Source: an uncultured Clostridia bacterium (lineage in GTDB: Bacteria > Bacillota > Clostridia > Oscillospirales > Acutalibacteraceae). From it: 13,163 bases of DNA. The position numbers and the translations under genes are program-made. The notes below the pieces were generated by a model. The model searched no databases. It worked only from the letters and a program-made list of their open reading frames with translations, and was not told the origin of the DNA. The stretch is from contig CALDPI010000024.1 of the NCBI GenBank assembly GCA_937912045.1, positions 1 to 13,163 on the forward strand, given 5' to 3'. Positions 6,871 through 13,163 of this stretch are shown in pieces (the first letter of the stretch is position 1; the number at the start of each line of letters is the position of its first letter).

Positions 6871-7959
6871 TTAATCAATTACGTCTTCAATTTTTATAAT
6901 GTTAACGCAAGTGTTTCCGTTATATAATTCATGATACATTAAAAGTGAAGAATCCAAATTGAATTTAGGGTGCGGATGGCAGGGATGTTTCCAGGTGATA
7001 TCAGCCTTTATGAGCATTTTTTCTTCGCCTGTTTCCATATCTATAAGACAAACCCCGCTATATTCGGGCTGTTTGTTATCACTTCCTGTTGTGTCGGCTG
7101 CTAAAAATCTGCCATTCTTAGCGGCGCAAACGTGCCAATAACCGTATTTTCCGTAAAGGACGTCGGTCTGCTCTTTTTCGGTTGAAACGTAGCAAATACC
7201 CGTGGGCTTCATTGGCGAACAGGGATATTTGACAAAATATAGGCCCTTTCCGTCGGGCGCCCAGCATTCGTGACCGAAGCAGTCGCCCAAATCGCCGTTT
7301 TCATTTAGCCTTTGCTTAGCAAGGCAGTAGCAACCCTTGTCTTTTGTCCACAGCCACAGGCGATTTGAAACATAGTGTGTATTGCCCTCGTGACAGAAGA
7401 AAACCTTATCCTCATCGGTTGGACAAATCATCTTATGTCCTGCGTAGGCCATAGGCTTTTCAAAGATCTTTTCAAACAGTTCCTCTGCTTTTCCTGTTTC
7501 CAAATTAACACGCAAGCAAGCGTAGGTTTCCTGTGCTGTGTCCTTATTCAACGTGATGGCCGCAATAAGATATTTTCCGTCTGCGGTTATATCCGGATTA
7601 ACCATTGTTACCCTTTTATGAATCTTGGTGATTTCGCCCGTGTTAACATCTTTGCTGCAGAGCCAATCTTCCTTATTTAAAAAATAAACCTTGTCCCTTG
7701 ATACGAGATAGCAAAAGGAATTTCGGCCATAGGTTTCCTTGTCGCAAAGCACCGTTTCGGTTCCTTTTTTTATATCAATAAGCACAAGCTCGGTTTCGTT
7801 CGGAAACTCTGTGGAGTCGGTTTTTTTCCAGCGGGACAAAACAAGTCTGTTTTCGTCAACCCACTCGTTGTTGTTGTAATAACCGAAGGAATATTCATAT
7901 TTCTCGTCGTAAATTCTAAGCACTTTGGTGGAATCCTTAACATCGTTTACAAGCTTCAT
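6871..7959 (-). CDS. Oligogalacturonate lyase-like (PL22-type) beta-propeller protein
   Basis: The 362-residue protein without signal peptide resembles cytoplasmic oligogalacturonide lyases, which split unsaturated pectin dimers by beta-elimination in a seven-bladed, metal-binding propeller. Visible markers are blade repeats such as NPDITADGKYLIAA, FGHECWAPDGKGLYFV (His230, a candidate for the catalytic histidine), YGYWHVCAAKNGRFLAAD (His276) and KHPCHPHPKFN (His325, His328, His330), matching the family's metal-binding HxH region. The glutamine usually found three residues before that pair appears to be a histidine here. I chose the ATG at 7957-7959, seven bases after GGAGG; the frame is open five codons more. 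It is the first intact gene of the unit read from the promoter at 8093-8122. Family membership is fairly sure; true pectin activity is an inference. Confidence 0.78.
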   Translation of the reverse strand: MKLVNDVKDSTKVLRIYDEKYEYSFGYYNNNEWVDENRLVLSRWKKTDSTEFPNETELVLIDIKKGTETVLCDKETYGRNSFCYLVSRDKVYFLNKEDWLCSKDVNTGEITKIHKRVTMVNPDITADGKYLIAAITLNKDTAQETYACLRVNLETGKAEELFEKIFEKPMAYAGHKMICPTDEDKVFFCHEGNTHYVSNRLWLWTKDKGCYCLAKQRLNENGDLGDCFGHECWAPDGKGLYFVKYPCSPMKPTGICYVSTEKEQTDVLYGKYGYWHVCAAKNGRFLAADTTGSDNKQPEYSGVCLIDMETGEEKMLIKADITWKHPCHPHPKFNLDSSLLMYHELYNGNTCVNIIKIEDVID

Positions 7960-7973
7960 AATATTTTCCTCCA

Positions 7974-8093
7974 TTATTCAGCAAGATTTTGTGTTTTGAT
8001 TGCAAGATAGGCTGCCATCTTCTTAGTGGAGCTTTCCGTATATCCCTGTGTTAAGAACATCTGTGACGCAAGCTTTATGATTTCCTGCCTGAA
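7974..8093 (-). pseudogene. TetR-family regulator, N-terminal fragment
   Basis: The frame RQEIIKLASQMFLTQGYTES continues STKKMAAYLAIKTQNLAE before TAA at 7974-7976. It matches the first helices of a TetR DNA-binding domain (I-x-x-A-x-x-x-F-x-x-x-G-Y-x-x-x-S/T). It has no proper start: in frame, a TAA inside the -10 box (8094-8096) precedes it. It stops just after the recognition-helix region. Everything after about 39 codons of a normal 190 or so is gone. The fragment lies between a consensus promoter and the lyase-like gene, so it now forms the transcript leader. Confidence 0.72.
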
Positions 8094-8122
8094 TTATACT
8101 CTTATTAACCACATCGTGTCAA
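8093..8122 (-). promoter_or_regulatory. Perfect-consensus sigma-A promoter of the lyase-oxidoreductase-transporter unit
   Basis: On the minus strand there is TTGACA (8117-8122), an 18-base spacer and TATAAT (8093-8098). Both boxes match consensus fully. Transcription would start near 8086 and run through the TetR fragment into the lyase-like gene at 7959. Confidence 0.85.
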
Positions 8123-8281
8123 TAAGTACGGTTCTAATTTTTTAAAAAACGCATCGTCGCTGGGAATGGGGTGCACTTTATATCCGTTTTCAAACAGATA
8201 ACGGGCAAGACGCCACGAAAATACTGTCTGGAAGTGAAGTAAGCTGCCTGCTTGACATATTCCGCTGAATGCTGTAAAATT
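8105..8281 (-). pseudogene. Unidentified gene 3' remnant
   Basis: A frame of about 58 codons without a start codon, bounded upstream by TAA at 8282-8284, ends WRLARYLFENGYKVHPIPSD, then DAFFKKLEPYLLTRCG and TAA at 8105-8107. The stretch is rich in protein-like composition and reads as the C-terminal end of a globular protein, but I do not recognise the family. Its end overlaps the -35 box of the promoter at 8093-8122, and its upstream end overlaps the opposite-strand promoter at 8252-8280. It could also be a chance frame. Confidence 0.35.
8252..8280 (+). promoter_or_regulatory. Sigma-A promoter of the small membrane protein gene
   Basis: There is TTGACA (8252-8257), a 17-base spacer and TAAAAT (8275-8280), an almost perfect promoter whose transcript would begin near 8287. 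A dyad GATAATGATA/TATCGTTATC (8288-8297 and 8303-8312) sits exactly at the expected start point. Confidence 0.8.
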
Positions 8282-8287
8282 TTATCA

Positions 8288-8312
8288 GATAATGATATTA
8301 AATATCGTTATC
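8288..8312 (+). promoter_or_regulatory. Operator-like dyad at the transcription start (Fur-box-like)
   Basis: Ten-base arms GATAATGATA and TATCGTTATC (one G-T mismatch) flank a five-base centre. The GATAAT hexamers recall Fur/ferric-uptake boxes, though the spacing differs from the classic 19-mer. It may instead be a leader hairpin. Confidence 0.4.
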
Positions 8313-8336
8313 GAAAATTTATGGGGGGTTATTTTT

Positions 8337-8561
8337 ATGAGCAAAAACATAGTTCGCTTCTTACTTACATTTATGTTTGGATGGATTGGAAGTGTGGTAA
8401 TCAATCATTCAAATCTTCGTCCTGAAGGATATAAATGTCGCACCGGTGCTTACTTCTGGCTTGGTTTAATAACATTCGGAATTTATCCGACGGTTGCCAG
8501 CATTTGCAACATTTCCTTCACCGAGGGGGAAAGAAACATCGGCTATAAGATTAAGAAGTAA
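8337..8561 (+). CDS. Small membrane protein, unknown function (74 residues)
   Basis: I chose the ATG at 8337-8339 because GGGGGG (8323-8328) lies about 8 bases upstream; the frame is open 15 codons further but without a ribosome binding site. The protein has two hydrophobic stretches, VRFLLTFMFGWIGSVVI and YFWLGLITFGIYPTVASI, separated by a polar, basic loop (NLRPEGYKCRTG), and ends in a charged tail. It is therefore a likely two-segment inner-membrane protein, distantly like TM2-domain proteins. It has its own strong promoter and dyad and ends at the right-copy bidirectional terminator. The role is unknown. Confidence 0.75.
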   Translation: MSKNIVRFLLTFMFGWIGSVVINHSNLRPEGYKCRTGAYFWLGLITFGIYPTVASICNISFTEGERNIGYKIKK

Positions 8562-8578
8562 TTTAGCCTACACAATAA

Positions 8579-8607
8579 AAAAGCGGAGTGATAATCACTC
8601 CGCTTTT
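8579..8607. terminator. Bidirectional terminator, right copy
   Basis: The same perfect 13-bp stem and TAA loop as at 4997-5025, with two extra A bases on its left. It ends the small membrane protein gene (plus) and the large protease-like gene (minus, stop at 8610-8612). Confidence 0.9.
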
Positions 8608-8752
8608 TATTATTTTAAGATTTTTTCAATCTCCTTACCGACGAGGCTGTTTTTCTGCATAAGCGCTTCTATAAGCTCCTCCGTTTTGGCCTTGTTTTCT
8701 TTGAGTAAGGCCTTTGCGTTTTCAAGCTCTTCACTCAGAATGCGGTTGCAAA
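8579..8752 (-). repeat. 174-bp direct repeat, right copy (3' end of the intact protease-like gene)
   Basis: This copy contains the terminator and the genuine 3' end of the large gene. It is partner to 4997-5170, at 97 percent identity counted by eye (five substitutions, no gaps). The segment 5171-8578 between the copies carries the lyase-like unit and the small membrane protein gene. Confidence 0.93.
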
Positions 8753-11700
8753 GCTCCGCCGTTTCCGCGCGCGTGGGCTCGTCATCGTCATAAAACATAA
8801 TGCCGTGAGAGCTACACATGCCATAGGCGGTAATCATCTTCATTGCGACGTCGGTTGCGGCACGCAGGTCGCTGACTGCGCCTGTCGTCATTCCCTCCTC
8901 CTCGCCGAAGAAGAGCTGCTCTGCCGCGCGTCCTGCAAGCATTGTGCGAATGCTTGTAAGCAGCTGATTTTTTGTCTGCAGGGATACTTCCTCTGTCAGC
9001 ATATAGCCACCAAAGCTACCGCGTCCCGAAACGGTCAGATATGCAGGTTTGCTTCCGCACAGATAGCTTACGACGGCGTGGCCGGTCTCGTGCACGGCAA
9101 TTCTGTGCAACAGTTCCTTATCCCAGGCCGTCTTTTCGCCGTAGCAATAGGTTTCAAACGCCTCATCAAACCGAGTATCGTCCAGCTCTGTAAGGCCTGC
9201 GCGCAGCATAGAGCGCAGGGCAAACTCGATAACCGAGCCCAAATCTGACAGGCTCATACCCGTCGAGCGCAGGGCGACACTTTGGAGCATCGTATCCGAC
9301 AACTGCTGATTTGATTTCTTCAGGCGATTTTTTATGAACTTAATACGCTCCTGCTTGTTGGGTAGGTCAACAAAAATTCTTCGGTCAAAGCGGCGCAAAA
9401 GCGCAGGGTCGAGCCTGCTCTTGCCGCCATACGACACGTCAAAGTTGGTTGCCGCCAGCACGAACACCGGGCGTGTCGGATGCGACGCGAAGCCGTCCAT
9501 CTCGTTTAAGAGTGCGTTGACAACGTCGTTTGCCAGTTGGCTGTTTTCGCGGTTTTGTGCAACAATATCAATCTCGTCAATGAACAGAACAGAGGGCGCA
9601 TATTTTCTTGCAAGGGCAAAAAGCCTTTTTACCTCTCTGGCGCCACCGCCTATGTTGCTTGTTAAAAAGCGGTTGCCCTGTGTTGCAATAAAGGTTGCAC
9701 CGCACTCGCGTGCGAAGGCCTTGGCAAGCATGGTTTTACCCGTTCCGGGAGGGCCGTAAAGTATAAGTCCCTTCGGGGCAGCTATGCCGTTTTTGGCGTA
9801 AATCCGCGGCTCCTTTATGTAGGATATGAAGCTTGAAAGCTCCTCCTTTGCATCCTCTGCGCCTATGATACTGTCAAAGGTGATGTCCGACGCTGCCTGC
9901 AGCCCATCAATATCGCGCTGGTCGCCTGCATCTATTGCAGGAATTAGGCGGAATTTCTTTAAGGTTATGACGCCACCTATAATATCATCAAAATCGTAAC
10001 CGCAATCAAAGGTTAACATTTTACGCGTGCGTCCCAGCTCACGCAGCATTTTTTCGATGTGAAGACGTCTGCAAATTGCTTTCAGCGCTCTGAAAGAATT
10101 ATATTTTCCGGTCTCGTCAAAGAAGCCTGACGCGCCGTTTTCCACAAGCGCCTGACGCTCCTCTTTATTGATTACACAGTCATTTTTGGAATATACAAGC
10201 ACAGGAACGTTTTCCTTAACGAGCGTGTCCATAAGCTGACGTCCTGTGGACACAATATCCTCAATATTCAAGGTGGGCACGTCTTTTCCCGAAATATCGC
10301 AGATAGCAAAGGTTACTTCTTCGGTGGCGATGATATGCTCTGCCTCTTCTTTTGAATGGGTGGTTATGAATTGATAACGACCTGTGGATTCAAGGTGACT
10401 ATAGGTATCCTCCTTTTCGCTGAAAAGCAGGACCTTTGCGCGTGTCGGAGGGCAGAAAAGCCTCTTGATTTCTTTAGAGCCAAACTCGGTGCGGAACTTG
10501 ATGTAATCCATAAATTCGACGCAGGAATCGTTTTTTTCGTCGGCAAAGCGCATCCAATTATACACCTCGGACGAGATAAAATTGGTGGCGCGACCCTTGA
10601 CCGAGCGTGCGTCTGCCCTGCCGCCCTCTGCATAAAGTAATGCGGCGGCGACGTGCTCGTCCAGGTCAAGCGGAATATGAAATTTAGATTTAAAGTCCTC
10701 GGCATATTTATCAAGGGCTGCCTTACCGATATTGAGCAGCTCCTCTGCGCCCAGGGGATTGAAAAGAACGATATTTCCAAGCGCAAAGCGTGAACAGATT
10801 GCCTCTGGGAATACGTTCTTGCCCGTGACAGGATTTATCTCTTTTGAAAGGGCGTTTAATATGGTCTTGCGGTTGGGCATCGACATGCCCGGCTCCAACG
10901 TATCGTAAAGGCTTCTGCCTGCGTTTGTGGTGAATATGATAATGGTATCCTTAAACGAAACGTTACGTTTCATATAGGAATCCTTTAATTTGCCAAGGTC
11001 GAGAATCTGCAAAAACAGATGAATTATGTTTGCGTGAGCTTTTTCAATTTCGTCAAAGAGCAAAACGCATCTCGGATGCTTATTTACAAAACCGGTGACC
11101 AAGCCCTCGTGCGCGCTTTTATATATCCTATCCGTTCCCGAAAACTCAAAGGCTGCCTCCTTATCGCCGAAGCTGCTCATATCAAAACGTCGGAACGGCA
11201 GGGGGAGCGCACGCGCAGCTTGCTGTGCAAGAAAGGTTTTGCCAACACCGGGAGGGCCCACCAGGCAAAGGATCTGGGGAGGCATTTCCGGTGCCATCTG
11301 ACGGACCGCAATGGTTTCCAGAATACGCTCCTTCACCTTTTCCAGACCGAAATGGTCATGCTCCAGAATCTTCCGGGCAGCAGCAACGTCCACCCGCTCT
11401 TTGGTTTTTACATTCCAGGGCAGCTCCAGAATGGTGTCCAGATAATTCCGGAGCACCGCACCCTCGGAAGAACCGAAGGGCTGCTTCTTCAGGCGCTCCA
11501 CATCCTTCAGAAGCTTCTTTTCATGCTCTTCAGACAGATGCAGATCGCAGATCTTCTTAATATATGTCTCAAACTCGTTCTCGTCATCGCCTTCGCCAAG
11601 TTCTTCCCGGATCACCTTCATCTGCTCCCGCAGATAGTAATCCTTCTGGTTCTGGTCAATGGCAGAACGGGTTTTTTCCTGAATATCGGTTTCCAGACGC

Positions 11701-12320
11701 AGCATCTCCACTTCCTGCCGCAGAAGCCGCAGAGCTGCCTCCAGACGGCGGTTGGGATTCAGCTGACACAGCAGCTTTGCCTTGTCAGGGAAATCGATGC
11801 CGGAATTCTGGGCGATGGCATCTGCAACAAAGCCGCAGCTTTCGCTGGACATCATACGCAGATGGACAGCCTGAGCGGGATGTTCGGACATCTGCAGATA
11901 CAAGCCATACAGATTCACAGCTTCCCGGCGCAGAGCATGGGCCCGGACGGAATCATTGCTTTCCGGTACAGGGATCGCTTCCACGATGCCGCTCATAAAC
12001 GGTTCTGTCTGGGACATCTCGGTAATCTTACCGCGGCAGACACCGGTCACCAGCACCCGGAGATTTTCCCCCTGGGTTTTCAGAACCTGCTTGACCCTGG
12101 CAACGGTACCGACAGAATACAGGTCAATGAGCTTGGGGTCATCCACCAGCATATCCTTCTGGGGAATCAGCAGCAGGGTCTGATCCTGCTTCATGGCAGC
12201 ATCCAGAGCCTTGATGGACTTGGGGCGGCCCACATCGAAGTGGACCGTCTGATCGGGAAAAACTGCCAGACCGCGAAGGGCCAAAATGGGCATTTTTCCT
12301 GCATACATGGTTTCAGTCAA
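8610..12320 (-). CDS. Lon N-domain / ClpA-type AAA / receiver-like / FtsH-type AAA plus M41 zinc peptidase chimera
   Basis: One open frame of 1236 residues. Residues 1-354 are a Lon LAN domain (MPILALRGLAVFPDQTVHF), Lon helical region (DYYLREQMKVIREELGE) and pre-AAA segment. At Walker A (355-362, GPPGVGKT) the protein turns ClpA/B-like: Walker B LLFDEIEKAH (420-429), then FKDTIIIFTTNAG (456-468). Residues about 628-760 look like a degenerate receiver (FAICDIS; VPVLVYSKN; ENGASGFF). Residues about 815-1050 are an FtsH-type AAA (Walker A 856-863, Walker B FIDEID 913-918, Arg977/Arg980 fingers). M41 peptidase follows with HETGH at 1077-1081 and zinc ligand Asp1151. The Lon serine protease domain is absent and no membrane segments are visible, so a cytosolic zinc protease is expected. 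The TTG at 12318-12320 lies 9 bases after GGAGG; an ATG four codons later is the alternative. Codon use switches at the first Walker A, so the frame may be a chimera. Confidence 0.8.
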   Translation of the reverse strand: MTETMYAGKMPILALRGLAVFPDQTVHFDVGRPKSIKALDAAMKQDQTLLLIPQKDMLVDDPKLIDLYSVGTVARVKQVLKTQGENLRVLVTGVCRGKITEMSQTEPFMSGIVEAIPVPESNDSVRAHALRREAVNLYGLYLQMSEHPAQAVHLRMMSSESCGFVADAIAQNSGIDFPDKAKLLCQLNPNRRLEAALRLLRQEVEMLRLETDIQEKTRSAIDQNQKDYYLREQMKVIREELGEGDDENEFETYIKKICDLHLSEEHEKKLLKDVERLKKQPFGSSEGAVLRNYLDTILELPWNVKTKERVDVAAARKILEHDHFGLEKVKERILETIAVRQMAPEMPPQILCLVGPPGVGKTFLAQQAARALPLPFRRFDMSSFGDKEAAFEFSGTDRIYKSAHEGLVTGFVNKHPRCVLLFDEIEKAHANIIHLFLQILDLGKLKDSYMKRNVSFKDTIIIFTTNAGRSLYDTLEPGMSMPNRKTILNALSKEINPVTGKNVFPEAICSRFALGNIVLFNPLGAEELLNIGKAALDKYAEDFKSKFHIPLDLDEHVAAALLYAEGGRADARSVKGRATNFISSEVYNWMRFADEKNDSCVEFMDYIKFRTEFGSKEIKRLFCPPTRAKVLLFSEKEDTYSHLESTGRYQFITTHSKEEAEHIIATEEVTFAICDISGKDVPTLNIEDIVSTGRQLMDTLVKENVPVLVYSKNDCVINKEERQALVENGASGFFDETGKYNSFRALKAICRRLHIEKMLRELGRTRKMLTFDCGYDFDDIIGGVITLKKFRLIPAIDAGDQRDIDGLQAASDITFDSIIGAEDAKEELSSFISYIKEPRIYAKNGIAAPKGLILYGPPGTGKTMLAKAFARECGATFIATQGNRFLTSNIGGGAREVKRLFALARKYAPSVLFIDEIDIVAQNRENSQLANDVVNALLNEMDGFASHPTRPVFVLAATNFDVSYGGKSRLDPALLRRFDRRIFVDLPNKQERIKFIKNRLKKSNQQLSDTMLQSVALRSTGMSLSDLGSVIEFALRSMLRAGLTELDDTRFDEAFETYCYGEKTAWDKELLHRIAVHETGHAVVSYLCGSKPAYLTVSGRGSFGGYMLTEEVSLQTKNQLLTSIRTMLAGRAAEQLFFGEEEGMTTGAVSDLRAATDVAMKMITAYGMCSSHGIMFYDDDEPTRAETAELCNRILSEELENAKALLKENKAKTEELIEALMQKNSLVGKEIEKILK
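11235..11258 (-). other. Chimera junction at the shared Walker A motif
   Basis: These bases encode GPPGVGKT. To the right (protein N-terminal side) sequence, codon use and synteny are those of a GC-rich clpX-lon locus (CTG, AAG, CAG dominant). To the left they are those of a ClpA/FtsH-like gene with mixed third positions (AAA, CTT, GCG, TTA). The codons of this motif are conserved across AAA proteins, giving a short shared stretch at which recombination or an assembly join could occur while keeping the frame. Confidence 0.65.
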
Positions 12321-12340
12321 GGGTTTTTCCCTCCTTTTGG

Positions 12341-12368
12341 AAAAAAGGGGGTAGAAAACTACCCCCTT
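12341..12368 (-). terminator. Terminator between clpX and lon
   Basis: A perfect 10-bp stem AAGGGGGTAG/CTACCCCCTT with a four-base loop is followed by T6 on the minus strand. It lies 7-34 bases after the clpX stop and just before the lon ribosome binding site, so lon is probably read by partial read-through or from a promoter not obvious here. Confidence 0.88.
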
Positions 12369-12374
12369 AGCAGG

Positions 12375-13163
12375 TTATTTCTTTCCAGAGAGTTTCTCTC
12401 TGGGATGGGCAGGATCCCGGTAAATCAGAGGATCGCCGCCATCGATGGCTTCCGGTGTAATGACCACCTTTTTAATGGACAGATCCGAAGGGATCAGGAA
12501 CATAATGTTGGTCATGACCTTTTCCATAATGGCCCGCAGGCCTCTTGCGCCGATCTGCCGGTCCAGAGCCTTCTGGGCAATCATCAGCAGAGCTTCATCG
12601 GTGATGTCCAGGGCCACACCATCCATGCTCAGCAGTGCCTGATACTGCTTGATCAGTGCATTCTTCGGCTCCACCAGAATCCGCACCAGATCATTCTGGC
12701 TCAGACTCTTCAGAGACGTGATCACAGGCATACGGCCTACCAGTTCGGGGATAATGCCGAACTTCAGCAGATCGTGGGGTTCCACCTGGGCAAACAGATC
12801 GCCCACATCCCGGTTCTTCTTGCTGTGGACAGGAGCATCAAAGCCGATTGCGCTCTTGTCAGTGCGCTTTTCGATGATCTTATCCAGACCGTCAAAGGCG
12901 CCGCCGCAGATGAACAGAATGTTGGTGGTGTCCAGAGGAATCATTTCCTGCTGAGGATGCTTCCGTCCGCCCTGGGGAGGAACGCTGGCAACGGTGCCTT
13001 CGAGAATCTTCAGCAGAGCCTGCTGGACACCTTCGCCGGAAACATCACGGGTAATGGAAGTATTCTCGCTCTTGCGTGCGATTTTATCCATTTCATCGAT
13101 GTAGATAATGCCCCGCTCTGCCAGCTCAACATCAAATTCTGCAGCCTGCAGCAGACGAACCAG
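12375..13163 (-). CDS. clpX: ClpX, ATP-binding subunit of ClpXP, C-terminal part (runs off right edge)
   Basis: This is the unfoldase that feeds substrates into the ClpP peptidase in the cytosol. The frame is open to the window edge; 262 residues are visible of about 420. Family landmarks: LVRLLQAAEFDVELAERGII, then Walker B YIDEMDKIARK, SITRDVSGEGVQQALLKILE, VPPQGGRKHP, NILFICGGAFDGLDKII and FGIIPELVGRMPVITSL (including the hydrophobic loop used for ClpP contact). The sensor-2 region follows in QIGARGLRAIMEKVMTNIMF. The zinc-binding N-domain and Walker A lie outside the window. It is followed by a strong terminator and then a lon-type start on the same strand, the clpX-lon order common in Bacillota. 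Codon use is GC-rich, matching the Lon half of the next frame but not the rest of the window. Confidence 0.97.
   Translation of the reverse strand: MVRLLQAAEFDVELAERGIIYIDEMDKIARKSENTSITRDVSGEGVQQALLKILEGTVASVPPQGGRKHPQQEMIPLDTTNILFICGGAFDGLDKIIEKRTDKSAIGFDAPVHSKKNRDVGDLFAQVEPHDLLKFGIIPELVGRMPVITSLKSLSQNDLVRILVEPKNALIKQYQALLSMDGVALDITDEALLMIAQKALDRQIGARGLRAIMEKVMTNIMFLIPSDLSIKKVVITPEAIDGGDPLIYRDPAHPREKLSGKK

Noticed and set aside
7974..8093. Functional TetR regulator starting at the internal ATG
   Set aside because: The internal ATG would leave about 28 codons, without the full helix-turn-helix or any ligand domain, and it has no ribosome binding site.
5171..8578. Complete insertion sequence or integrative element between the repeats
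   Set aside because: No transposase, integrase or terminal inverted repeats were found; only the gene-3'-end duplication supports insertion.
4997..8752. CRISPR array suggested by repeated sequence
   Set aside because: Only two copies 3.6 kb apart, containing coding sequence and a terminator; no spacer-repeat periodicity or cas genes.
8805..12183. Long plus-strand open frames opposite the protease-like gene
   Set aside because: They lie antisense to a clearly coding frame, lack ribosome binding sites and show no recognisable domains.
8610..12320. Intact Lon protease
   Set aside because: Only the N-terminal half and Walker A are Lon-like; the Lon AAA remainder and the Ser-Lys protease domain are absent.

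Overview
The window looks like part of a gut-type Clostridia (Bacillota) chromosome or metagenome contig. The grounds are a KtrA/KtrB potassium system, AGGAGG-type ribosome binding sites, sigma-A promoters close to consensus, a clpX-lon gene order, and AT-rich accessory genes beside more GC-rich housekeeping genes. There are three compositional zones: about 1-8600 is AT-rich, about 8610-11235 is intermediate, and about 11258-13163 is GC-richer with strong preference for codons such as CTG, AAG and CAG.

Layout. Positions 1-1633 (minus strand) hold ktrB followed by the start of ktrA, read from a clear promoter at 1730-1758 that has a dyad over its -35 box. Positions 1850-2155 hold no gene, only small hairpins and a terminator. 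Positions 2156-3998 (minus) are a two-gene overlapping operon, an HpcH/HpaI-type aldolase followed by a sialidase-like (BNR/Asp-box) beta-propeller protein. It diverges from an AraC-type regulator at 4140-5009 (plus).

Positions 4997-8752 are bounded by two direct copies of a 174-bp sequence: a bidirectional terminator plus the last 46 codons of the large FtsH-like gene. Between the copies lies one minus-strand transcription unit: a perfect-consensus promoter (8093-8122), a TetR-like fragment in the leader, an oligogalacturonate-lyase-like propeller, a decayed Old Yellow Enzyme-type oxidoreductase with two in-frame stops and an internal deletion, a DMT-family transporter, and the first codons of a short-chain dehydrogenase cut off by the repeat. 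A small plus-strand membrane protein gene (8337-8561) with its own promoter sits at the right end.

Positions 8610-12320 (minus) are one 1236-codon frame that reads as Lon N-terminal half, then a ClpA/B-type AAA module, a receiver-like domain, and an FtsH-type AAA plus M41 zinc peptidase without membrane segments. Codon use and family identity both switch exactly at the first Walker A motif (11235-11258). It is therefore either a remarkable gene fusion or a chimera (recombination or assembly) between a clpX-lon locus and a Clp/FtsH-like gene. The 3' part of clpX (12375-13163) runs off the right edge.

How the genes may work together (inference): the aldolase, the two propeller proteins, the transporter, the oxidoreductase/dehydrogenase remnants and the AraC regulator look like a sugar-acid or uronate (pectin- or glycan-derived) utilisation region. 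It appears to be partly decaying and to have been rearranged next to a protease gene. The strongest items for a second look are the Walker A chimera, the direct repeats that duplicate the 3' end of the protease gene, and the promoter-plus-TetR-remnant leader.
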